Source: Leguminivora glycinivorella
Taxonomy: Eukaryota > Arthropoda > Insecta > Lepidoptera > Tortricidae
Assembly (NCBI RefSeq): GCF_023078275.1
Contig: NC_062990.1
Location: forward strand, 6,215,549 to 6,279,548
Direction of reading: 5' to 3'
DNA: 64,000 bases
The notes beneath the pieces were generated by a model. The model did no database searches. It was not told the DNA's origin and saw only the letters and a program-made list of their open reading frames with translations. This document shows, in pieces, positions 10,101 through 22,800 of the stretch (position 1 is the stretch's first letter; each line of letters opens with the position of its first letter). The translations under genes were made by a program, and so were the position numbers.

Positions 10101-13100
10101 TTCTTTAAATCTGTTACCTTTTTCAATTCAGACTGTTTTGAAAACTAGATTAGTACTTACATTTTTTTTTATATACATATATGATTGTTTTTTTTTTCTT
10201 TCTTCAATAGCATACAAATCATACAATATAATTGTACAATGCAAGCATCGCACATTTCTCGCGTCAGCATTAAAATTAATATAATTATGACTTGATTAGA
10301 ATTGCTTTGCATTGCTTGATTGCATTTGCATGCATTTAGTTATGTTTTATTGCAAATAAATAATGATTGATTGATTGATTGATCGCTGTATTTGCGATTA
10401 CGCTATACATAGATTTATGCATTAGTTTATGTTTATACGTGCTCCTAGCTAGTACTCAGTATACCTTGGTTATCAATAAATTTATAAGTGTATCAAAAAT
10501 CAGTGTTTCTATCAAGACTACCATCAACCATCAAGAATCATATCATCTAAGGTGTACGGCTCGTACAATAATATTTCACTAATTTCATACCTTTTCATGA
10601 TTTACATTATTATTATTTTTTTTTTAATAGGTCGCTTGTCAGGCGTCTAATGTATATTAGGTAATTATTGATGATAACATTGATAACTGATTGTATCGGC
10701 CCTATACTTCATTATATGCACCTATTATTGCTAGTAACTAGTAAATAGTACATATAAGTATTTAGTTATAGAACCTAATGTATCTGGAGCCTCGTCTGCC
10801 GACAAACCATACTCTGGTTTGGCAGAAGATAAATTTAGTTGTAGGTTTAGTTTTTGAATAAACATTTATTTCATTTTTCATTTCATCTAATGCAATTCAT
10901 AATACTTACGGATATTATAATGTTTAGTTAGATCTACTCATAAATTTAATTATAAATTGCAGTGCATAGTTATTAAAACTTTTACTGTCTACTGTTTTTT
11001 TTTTTCTGGATCGAAAGGGCTCGTGATTCATTGCATTGTAATACATAGAGATACTATATAGAATATGCATTAAAATCCTATTCAGGGTCACGTATCCACT
11101 TTATCGTTTTATTGATTTTGTTTCATCATGATCAGCTTTCTTTCTCGTAGATACTTTGTACCACACAAAGTAATCAACGATTAATTTTCTAAAATAGATA
11201 GCTGTTCATATACTATTTAAGAAGTGCTTACCCAATTGACCCAATTATACTAACATCCGATTTATATCTACACAGTATGTATATATTTTAGATAACACTT
11301 TTCTTTTAAAGTATTTTATCAACATCTTTTTTTTATTATTATTATCTCTTTATCTATCTTAAGATCTTAACTCTTAGGCTAGGCTATTTTATAATATGAT
11401 TATTAAAGAAATTACAAAACCACTTTTTTTTTTTTTTTTTGGCTGATTGGCGATTGACCATAGTCACACCCGATGGAAGGTGAAGATATAGTCGAAGATG
11501 GAGCTCACCGATTCAGTAATACTTAGCATATTCACTTTTATCTTAAAGAGACCGAGGTCGTATTTTTCTGGGAACATCTATGGTGGGAGTGCATTCCATT
11601 CCTTTGATAAAATATTATCTAAATTATTACCCAAATATTATCTCCTTCATTTACTTTCTTTGCGCTGTTAACCGAACAAATCAGCATGCCCATTTACAAG
11701 GCATCAAGTCATACTGAAATTGACCGGAGTAACAGGAGTAACAGAATACTTATACAGCTCACCGAACTACGAGGTAACTACCTCGTAGTAGGTAAGCACA
11801 GTGTTTCTCCCCAGGTACCACGATTTGAATTTGTTTTTGCAGCTGTGTCTTTAAATTCCTTCAGGAGATGTTATATCTTGACAGACTCAGCGTTTATTTA
11901 TGTGTCACACGGAGAGAAAAACAACTAGATTTAATGTTCGTTCAACATTTCTATTTTTTTTTTTTTTTTTTAATTGCGCCTACGTGTTCTTTCATTCCAA
12001 CTACAAGTTTGATGTTGTTAAGTGTAGTTACACTTCCTTCTACATTTTTTTTATACCACGTCGGTGGCAAACAGTTATAGGGCCTCCTAATTGAAAGCGG
12101 TCACCGTAACCTATGGACGCCTGCAACTCAAGGGGTGTCACATGCGCGTCGTCGACCCATTAGAAACTTGTATAGTCCTTTTTTTTTTTTTTTAGAACCC
12201 CATACTGTAGTTCATCGGGGAATACCTTGACATAGCTCATTCCACAGCCGGAGCGTTCGTGGGAGGAAATATTATTGTTTTTTTTTTTTTTTTTTTTGAA
12301 CCAATCTTTTATTTAAACCAACAAGTCGATTTTGTAAAAGCACATGTCACATATTGATTTAAACATAATGTTTGGCTGATTCAATAAAATATATTTTAAC
12401 AAGTTTGACCTTGTTGTTTGGTTCGTACAAATTCGACTTGTATCATCAATATTGTGATTTATTCCCTTTACTAAAATACTATTGTTTCAAACAGATAAAC
12501 ACGCAACAAGACGAGTTTGTTAGATTCACAAGGCAAATTTCTCTCAGTTGTACCCTTAACTTCACATCCGTCTATCAATCCATTTATATATAGAATAGAA
12601 TCATGTTCCCTAACTTCTAAATAATGTGCATTGTAAGTAGTTAGGTACCTAGATAATTGACGTGAAGCATTGAAATCTGTGATTATTTAACATTTTACAA
12701 TCACTACAGACAAAGCTGATTCAGCCGCTGATTGTTGTCCTTTTGTTCATTTTCTTGACCAGACGAAATAAGGTCACTAGTGAGATTTCAATATCCTCCC
12801 GTGAAATTACGCAAACAAGTTCAGCATTTTTATTTCTTATTTTTTTTTCTATATTAGTTCAATAGAGGCTCACAGATCCATTAGTTTATTTGTTTTAACT
12901 GGACACCTGACTTGTATGAGATTCACCTACATGAATCTCTGCAGTATGTACCTATTACCCTAACTGATAACGAGTACCTTCAGTACCAATATATTTTTGT
13001 AATGATTTTCAACTGACGTAGATTGTCTTTGAAAATCTATCATAGATCAACTTAAATAGGCATGTCTTTCTCTTGAGGTCACCCATACTGACAAAGCCTT

Positions 13101-13786
13101 GTTGACGGTAAGCAGAGTTAGCAACTTCTTTTTTTTCCGCGTTGTTGAAATGTATCAAGCGTTCGCTTAATTTTATTCAATTCAGCTGCACCACTACGTG
13201 TTTTTTTTATATACAATGCAATGTCAAACCAATGAACTGTCTTTATTTTTTTTTTTTTTTCACTCTTTTCACTCTGATTGACGTTAGCGGCATCTAGGTA
13301 TATAAAGAGTGCTCTTTTCCAGCGCTCCTACCGAACTCCTACTGATGTAGGATCACCTTCGCTGTCAAATGCCTCCAACGACAATTAAGAAGCCATACTG
13401 GACTTTCTTGGGGCAACCTGTACCCAATCAATTTAATGATTCTAACTAACACAAGTCAAAATATATTATATTGAAAATATTTCAACTTATGCTATCTCAA
13501 AGTACTCAGTCATTGTACTTGAGTGTTTTACTGGGGTAGTTGTCTCAGACTCTCAGGCACTGGATGCCTTGGTATTTTTTTCTTTCATATGTGTAATTTA
13601 TTTCGGTTTCAATTTAATGATATTTATTGACCGACGTCAATCTACTATTATGACAATTGAAGGCTCAGATAGCATTTATCATCTGATCTAAGCGTCATTT
13701 AAGCGCACGTTCAACCAGTATAACCGTAATTTACTTCGTGTTTAGGTTATTATCATTAAGCTCATATTTGCAACAATTCAATGTTC

Positions 13787-13828
<42 letters not shown>

Positions 13829-16800
13829 GCTGTTTAACTATGTTTACAACAATTTAATGACCAGATAAATATATCTGCCTTAACCAAGGTATGTTTTTTT
13901 TTCATTTATTTTACATGACAATTAAATGTCCAGATTCAGTAATCTGCTGGTTCCACATATATCTATATTTATCCTCGTAAGGCTAAAGTCATGTCAAATT
14001 AATGACCAGATACATTTTATCTGCTTTGAATGAGCCGTGCACACTGTACAGGTCAGGTCATTGTTATTCTGTTACCAGTAGGTTTTTTTTTCCATGACAA
14101 TTTAATGTCCAGATTCGGTAATCTGCTGTATTAACTAGCTTAATAACCAGAATTTCTGTTATCCAATTCACACACATGACAATTAAATGTCCAGATTCTG
14201 TAATCTGCTGTTTCCAAATTCGCAATTTAATGCCTTATTTTCAGCCACAAATGGCATAAAATTTCATAGTACTTAGGTGCCAATTAAATGTTCGATACAA
14301 TTGAATGTACAGAGTTGCATATCCGTTTAATGCCTCTTTTTTTCTGCCGACTTTACTGGTAAAGTAATTTAATACTTAGATGGAAACTGCTTATCATAAG
14401 TGCTTCAAAAATGTATTTTTTTTTTCTATACCGTGTTTTTTTTTTCGTTAAATTTGACACGTCGTTAGGTTCATTATCAAGAACCATCCTGTATATCACT
14501 TTTAGGTATATTTAGCACTTAATGTGAACCCATCTGGTTTTCTGGTTTTTAAGTAATTAAATACTCAGATAAAACTGCTCGAAATCGGCGTTAGGAATGT
14601 TTACGTAAGTCAATCCGCGACAAGAGTATTAGTCATGATTTTATGGCATGTTCAATCAATTCAAAAGATTCACGTTCAAGTGATAATCTATCTCTAAATA
14701 AGTGTTACTTTCCCGACATATGCATAGATCCTTTCATTTGCAGCTGTAGTTCAAATAACCACTTAATGAAGTCGTGACTTACGTTACTTTTACGTAAATT
14801 CACCCCTGTAAGGAAGTATACTTAGGTAAGTATTTATCTAGTTTGTTTTGGTTTTCACCTTACTCTCAAACATCGACTAATGCTACCATAGGACATTTAA
14901 GTGTGATGGTTGTACAACATTTTATCATTCAAGTAAATGCCTTATTTAGGTAAATAGCTTAACCATTCATAAATTTAGCAACATCACATAATTTTGTGTA
15001 TTAAACCAACCAACAGGTAGATGGTAACTTCACTAATTAAAAATAAATATCATTTCTTTTGGTTGGACGGAAATTATTGTAATGATTCCGGGCTGTGATT
15101 TATGTAAATAATAAATCAATTTTATAAACCCACTACACATAAACTCAAATAACATTTTGGTACCTAAAAACATTTGGCAATCTAGGTAGGTAACCAAACC
15201 GTTTACTAGGTAGGTAGGAGCCACACACCGACACCTGTATAGGCATGACAATCTAGGAAGGCTGGCCGTATGTTGTCAATTGCCTCAAACATTTTATTAA
15301 TTACATCTATCGGTTACCTGCTTAAGGTTTATATTCGCACGGTTGAAAGAAATAACATTTCATTTATTTTTATTTGGTTTTGACTTAATTCTTGAAAAAC
15401 TGCCGTTATAATCATTTCGCTTTGTAGTATTTAATGAACACTTTCATTTAACTTCATTACGTTCCGAAACTACTAAGAATGCCAGTAATTTAAAACGGCA
15501 GGTAACCAAACCTGTTTACAAAAAGATAACGGTGCATCATGGCGCATCGTTACTCGATTTTATAGGTTATGTTACTTATGTTTCTATCCCATCTTTTCCG
15601 AATACTAGATTCACGTGGTAAGTACTTGCTTTTATCCTCGTCGCCACTTGTAATGTCACGCTATTACACTATATACATCGGGTTGGCTCGCCAATACACA
15701 CCGCACGTCCGTGCTCCATCACACTCGGACACCGACTGCCATATGTACTCGAGACACCTATACACTACAGAAATAAATCATTGACTAGTGGCACGGAACT
15801 GGAAATAGTTTTTTTTTTATATTAGGTTTTATTAAACTTACAATATTCGTAGTTTGACTTGAGCGAAAACACTTGAAAACAAGACGTACCTCACATTATT
15901 TAACAAAAGCGTCACATGTGTTTGGTACATATTTAAGTGACAATTCAATAGTATGGACTCATGAGTCATCCAATATGAAATCTGTAACAAAAAATTGCCA
16001 CCACTATATTGTATATTTGGCTAGTGGACGGTATACTCGTATCTGTATCAATTTTCTATTGAAGCACGTGTACAATTAGCGAAAAAATATTGTCAATTTT
16101 TTTACTATTGACAACCACATATTTGTTTCATGATCTGACAACCCTTAAAGAACACTAAACCTGTCTAACTTACTTGCAGATGTCTGTTATCTTTATAATT
16201 TACTCTACTTATATTTTGACATCAACTGCACAAACAATTTACCTTTAATCGGCTTTAATAGATACTTGTGACGTTTACCCTCCAGGGCAAAGTTGCCCGA
16301 TTTCACGGTACCCAAAGTTCGCCGGCCGACTGGCCGCAACTTTGCCAAGTTTTCGGGATTATCCCCGCAAGCTGCACTGGACTGCACTTTCAGCAGGCCA
16401 TTTGCAGTTGAAGTTTCATGGCTCCCTTGTGGTTTAATTGTGATGATAAATCAAAGCCACAAGGGAGAAGATGATAAAGTGTTTATTAAGAGCGTGAGGC
16501 CAGGTCACACATAGATGTAATTTTACTACATATGAAACTTATTTTCAACTTACGTATATATTTCAACTAGCTGTAGCCCGCGGCTTTGCCCGCGTTCAAT
16601 TAGAAAATTGCGGAATGCTCCATACAAACTTCCACCCCCCATTTTAGGTAAGTGGTTGCCAGGAGGAGACAAAAAGTAGCCTATGTCACTCTCCACCCCT
16701 TCAACTATCTCCACTTAAAAAACCACGTCAATCGTTTGCTCCGTTTTGCTGTGAAAGACAGACAAACAAACAGACACACACACTCTTCCATTTATAATAT

Positions 16801-19800
16801 TAGCACAGTATAATAAAGAGTACTACCGTACCCGCTGAAAGTGCCGCCCACCCCCTCTCGGTTACCTCACAGTTACCGCCTGTCAAAAAGGCGAACAGTC
16901 GACCTGCCATATTTTACGCATACAAGCATAGTACGCGTTCACCTACACCAGCTTAGACTGTGTGCTAGGAACGCACTTCTTTCACATATTTAATCGCCAG
17001 TGTCCGAGGTGTGATATTAGTATGGATATTAGGCTAATTTAGGTCTTTTTTATACTAGTCGAAATTATCTACTCGCAAGTAGCAATGAACTCTGCATGGG
17101 GAGATATAATTTTGAAGTCAGCAAACTAAAACATCCTCAGTAGGTACCATAGGCACCGTCGAACGTGGAAACTTTTTTTTTATTATTATACATGGATGGG
17201 CTTACTCGTGGCCACAGACTAGCTGAGGCGAAGACGTGGCCGAACTTTATCCTTTGTGACAACTTTACCTGTAAATTGTAGGTGTCACTTAATACAAATA
17301 GCTTATATTAAGTAAACTTATAGCTAAAAAAACTAAATAATAATAAACCCTTTATACATTACATTAAATTAAATTATTAATCCAGGTCTCTTTAAAGCAA
17401 GAGTAAATAGGTATCTCATAGGTGATAAGCGTGATCCACCGTAGACCGCATCATCACTTACCATACCAGGTGTGATCGTGGTCAAACGTCTACCTATTCA
17501 TACTAAAAAAAAAATCTAATAATCAGTTGTCTATATCTGTTATGTTGTCTTATGTATTTGTGAGTGATTATTAGTTACGAAAAAACTCAATCAATCAGGA
17601 CCTAAGTAATTTATAAGAATAAGGGCGTTAATAACCTACAATTGTGCAACTTTACCTAACTTTATGCAAAGTTAGTACTTATATTTATTTCTCCTCACTA
17701 TATTTTTTTCCTAAGATTGTCTAATTTAATTGTAATTTACTTCTATATTTCGTATCACGCGGGTGCTCCCAGGTTAAAAAATAAAAAAGAAGGTAATGTT
17801 GCCACAGTTTCGTCAACTGTGGCAACATTACATCGAAAACCCCAAAAATTCCAGTCACCTGTACATTCGGCAAGGAAAGCACGTCTGCGGACAGTTTTTC
17901 ATTGCAAACTTTAGATAACATTAAATTTAAATTTGCATATGAAATGGATAAATTCTCGCCTTGCATTTTGGTGTTTCACGCGAAAAACTAATTTCAACTG
18001 TAAAAAGAATTGTAGGTGTCTTTACATCAAACATTACCTACATTATGTTCTACCACAGAATATATAATAGTACATTGTCTCGTGTCGATTTAAAACACTC
18101 CCTCCGGTCGTTTTAATTTATCGCCACTCGTTTCGAACTTCCTTTTTTACGCATTTTAATCGTACGACGTTTTTCAGTACAGATGAGCCTCCGAAGTTTC
18201 GACCTGGGGCCCGTTTCTCGAAAGATACAAGCCTTGTATTACAAGTGTGTTTCCATGACAACCCATACGATTTGACAGTTCGCGCACTTGTAATACAAAG
18301 CTTGTACCTTTCGAGAAACGGGCCCCTGGCATATAATGAACCACTTCTCGCACTAGTGCGTAAAAAAACACCATCTGTACTGAAAAAGTACAAGTGGTTC
18401 TACGGTGGCACGTACTCACGTAGACTGTATAGTACATTACATCACAGGCCGGGAAAATGAGGATTTCCGGCCAAGTGGGTATATACGGCCGAGCGAGCGT
18501 GCGAGCGAGGCCGGATAGGGATACGAGGCCGGGAATCCGTTTTCACGCCGAGGCATGTATAGTGCTTTTCTCAAACATACAATGAAATAAAAAAAATGCT
18601 CTAAAGGACAATATTTTATAAAAAAAAGTTACTTTGCAGGCCTAGGCCTAAAAAATAATATGAAATCCCTTTACAGTAGTCTCGAGTTGTTGCGTCCAAA
18701 AAGCGATACTTCCCAGCCCATTTTAAGGAACGTAAAGACAATATTTCATTGCATGTTTGAGAAAAGTTTATTTTCAGTACAGATGGTGTTTTTTTTTACG
18801 CACTAGTGCGAGAAGTGGTTCATTTCTTGTCAGATCAAAACTTCGGAAATCTGTATTGAAAAACGTCGTTCGATACACGGGCGAAAAGGACATTCGTAAC
18901 TCGTGTCGATTTAAAACACCCTTCGGTTGTGTTTTAATTTATCGCTACTCGTTTCGAACTTCCTCTTGTACACACTTGTATCGAAATGTACTATTTCGCA
19001 CAATGTTCTACAGTGTAGGCACACCTCGGACACTGGCGATCAAATATATGAAAGAGGCGCGTTCCTAGCACACAGTCTAAGCTCGTGTAGGTGAACGCGT
19101 ACCATGCTTGTACGAGTGAGATATGACTGGTTGACTGCTCGCGTTTTTGGCAGGCGGTAACTGTCAGGTAACTGAGAGGGGGTGGGCAGCGCTTTCAGCG
19201 GGGAGCGGAAGTGGCCATACTGTACGATAGTACTCTTTATTATACTGTGGTATAGGTACAAAATATATGACCATTTATTTCGACATAGTTGCGTAATGCG
19301 GTAATGTAAGATACAGATGTAGAGGCGAAAAGGGTTTTCTTCGGAGACGTTCGTATTTGTCATGCTAGTTCAGTCAATGTCAGTACATCTTGTATTGACA
19401 CTGACTGAAAAAGCATGACACGTTCGTACGTTTTCGTAACAATTCGAAGGCAAATCTTTTCGCACTACATCTATACACGTGCGGAAAATAGGATGTTCGA
19501 AATGAGTGGCGATAAATTAAAACACGACCGAAGGAAGTGCTTTAAATCGACACGAGTTACAAATACCTTCCTCATACACGTGTATCGTACGACGTTTTTC
19601 ATTACATATGGCCCTTTGAAGTTTTGACGTGGCATGAAATGTACTACCTATTTTGCAAATTAAAAAAACACCATTTGCACTGAAAAACATATTTAATCCT
19701 CTCTTCTTGCCCACTTATACAGCCCGGCCACGACATTGGTCTAAGCGCGGCAGCGGTGAGCGGCAGCCATATCTGCGAATGAAAAGTCCCATCGCTGTGT

Positions 19801-22800
19801 CTCGCTCCAATGTATGACCGCTGCTCACCGCTGTCGCGCTTAGACCAATGTCGTGGCCGGGCCGATATAGGGCCGGTTGCATCAAACCGTCTGTCACCGT
19901 TAAAGCATTCGTTAAATTTTATTGTATGGAAAGTTCCATAGACGTCTGCTGCGTGACGATGATGTGTCTGTTAAATGGGGTTGATGCAACTGGCCCTTAC
20001 TCTCTCATTTAACCCATGCCATCTAGCGAGTACTTAAATATTTTTTAAACTGCGAATATCGGTGTAGAACATCCCTGTCGTAGGTGTCCTTATTATTTTT
20101 TATTGGCAAAAACGCTTCGCTCGGAAAATGGGATGGACTGGAACGGTGCTCAAACGAAAATAGTCTTTAAACTATTCGGAACTCGTGTATTTTTATTGTC
20201 ATTTTCTTCTGTATCGCAGATAGTGACTATCGTGCCGTGACTGCTTTGCTCCTTTTTTTTTTGTAATTGTTTTCAATTTTACATTTGAATAAAGCTGTAG
20301 TACTTTTATAGGGGTTGGTGCGTTGGTGGACTACTGGACTATTCCAATATGAATATGAAGTACTTTAGTAATACTTTTTTTACTCCAGTCTCCTACGCAC
20401 TGGTTGCAAGCTTGGCTACATTTTCCTTGCTTTATCACAGAGTCCGTAACGGCTCAGCCACGACATTGGGCTAAGCGCGACAGCGGTGAGCGGCGGCCAT
20501 ATGTTGGAGCGAGACACAGCGATGGGACTTTTCATTCGCATGTATGGCTGCCGCTCACCGCTGTCGCACTTAGACCAATGTCGTGGCTTGGCCGTAAGGC
20601 CTGAGTGCGCGCTCATAATTATTAAGCGTTCGCTACGAGCGTCCACTCATGTCTTACACTTCGGCGGGGCGGGCGAGCGTGCGTCCACCCTATGCGGCGT
20701 CGACTCAGGACACTTGTATGAGCTTCAATTGTTTGAAATGCACGCCGCACGCCCCGCCCCGCCACGCTCATATTTGGCGTGCAATGAGACCTTACACTTA
20801 CCTGTATCATCATCGATGATATTATTCTAAGCCACTGTCCTATTTGGGATGTGAATCTAATTTAGCTTGCAAGATAGTACAAACAGAAATAAAAATAGCT
20901 TTTAAAAACAGAACTTCCTCATCGCCAATTTGAGATAAGTGGTAGACAAAATAAACAATGAAATGAGATGAGAGAAATGTAGCTAGTAAAACTGTACTTA
21001 ATCAAAAATTCATTTCAGTGGTCGTAAAACTGATATAACATTCCAGTTGCCATTTAAATGCTAAATTATACTAATCTTCCGCCATATTAAATCCATAAAT
21101 TCTTGAGTCACGTACATATTTCATGAATTAAAGATGGCCGAAACTTTATCGACTGAATGTTGGATTATGTATAACTTGAAATAATATATAGTGTTGGTAA
21201 TTCACGAGTTTCAGGACACATTTTTACTTGATTATATTTGTGGCTTTCCATGTAAAAGGGTCCTTATGATTCACGACGGCATTCACGTCCTATGAGAAAG
21301 TTTTTATCAGAGACTTTAACAGAAGTTATTCGTCATTCCGGATGAAGAATAGGACCCTTTAGATATAGAACGTCACATGTGTTCTTTGATTCTTATATTA
21401 GGTCTAGTTCTTTTTAGTGACCTACTGCCTACATTATGTCATGTAGCTGATCGCATTTCGTCATGAGAAATTACTTTAAATGCGTCTCGGTTGTATCAGA
21501 GTAACCAATTAATAATAAACTAGCATTTCCCCGCGGCTTCGCTCGCGTTAGAAAGAGACAAAAAGTAGACTATGTCATTCTCCATCCCTCTCCCCTTAAA
21601 AAATCACGTCAATTCGTCGCTTCATTTTGCCGTGAAAGACGGACAAACAAACAGACACACACTTCCCCATTTATAATATTGGTATGGAGAAAATGTATGT
21701 ATTTATGGATTGCTGCATCTCCATATATGCCACACTCGCTTTACCAACCCTTTTAATTACACTGTACTGTACAGTTAACCAATTGTCATAGTAAAGTTAT
21801 TAATCAGATTGTAAGAAATCTCTTACTGCTTGTCATTTTGACATGGTTGTGGAGTGGCCTAGGGTTCCCAATTGGTTGACTGTACCTACTCCATCGTTTA
21901 AACCTCTTAACCGTTTGTGGGGAATACTCTTCCACAGGAGGCGTCATAGGTATAACCACACCTCAGACAATGGCGAACAAATATATGAAAAAAAGCGCGT
22001 TCTTACGCACACAGTCTAAGCTCGTGTAGGTGAACGCGTACCATCTTGTATGAGTGAGATATGATAGGTCGACTGGTCGCGTTCTAGCCAATCGGTCTGT
22101 GAGTCTCAGTGAAATGTGACAAATGACGAACGATGTAAAACACAAAAACAGCGTTACCGTATGCAACGTGTGCTTCCTCTCTCACAGTCCACGATATATG
22201 TTACAGGGATATGTCACAAACGTGAAAAAACGGGAAAAAACAGTGACCACCAATTCGGAGCAGTGACAGGGGCCGTCGCGCGCCCGTGTGGTGAATTATT
22301 TAACGGACTAGGCAGGGTCGTCACTACTTGTCACTCTTATTCTGTGTTTTTTTTTATACCTTGATGGAATAACTTTTATTATAGGACAAATTACACAGAA
22401 ACTTAAATAATTTAATACATCTAAAAATATTGATTTTAGTCTATATTTGGAAGAGCGGCACCGTCATCAAACACGAGCAATTGGCTCAGCCAAAGTGCGA
22501 CAGCGGTGAGCGGCGGCCATATGTTGGAGCGAGACACAGCGATGGGACTTTTCATTCGCACGTATGGCTGCCGCTCACTGCTGTCGCGCTTAGACCAATG
22601 TCGTGGCTGGGCCGATCGGGTGATGGCCTTGAAGCGGTGGCGTGGACCTCGAATGCACATGCTGATCACGCGTATTACAGCAATATTGATGCGTGCACGA
22701 AGCCAGACTAATATTGTGGATAAGGAACTGGTCCAACGCATACTATTTCGGCCATGTGGCCCATGTGTTTTGAAATGTATGGACAGTGGGACAAATGCCT

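Larger units (their letters stand above)
9618..15769 (-). mobile_element. Non-autonomous LTR retrotransposon (Ty3/Gypsy, Mag-like primer site)
   Basis: Two 121-bp LTRs, 9618-9738 and 15649-15769, are identical and begin TG and end CA. The 5-bp target duplication GAAAT flanks the whole unit (9613-9617 and 15770-15774). On the - strand the 5' LTR is followed after two bases by TGGCGACGAGGAT (15634-15646). That is complementary to the 3' end of a tRNA-Ser(GCU), the primer type known for Mag elements. Before the other LTR is a polypurine tract (AAACAAGAAAGGGA, 9739-9752). The 5.9-kb interior has no gag, protease, RT or integrase frame, so it must move with help from another element. Identical LTRs suggest recent insertion. 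It sits antisense in the 23.6-kb sm intron. Confidence 0.9.
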
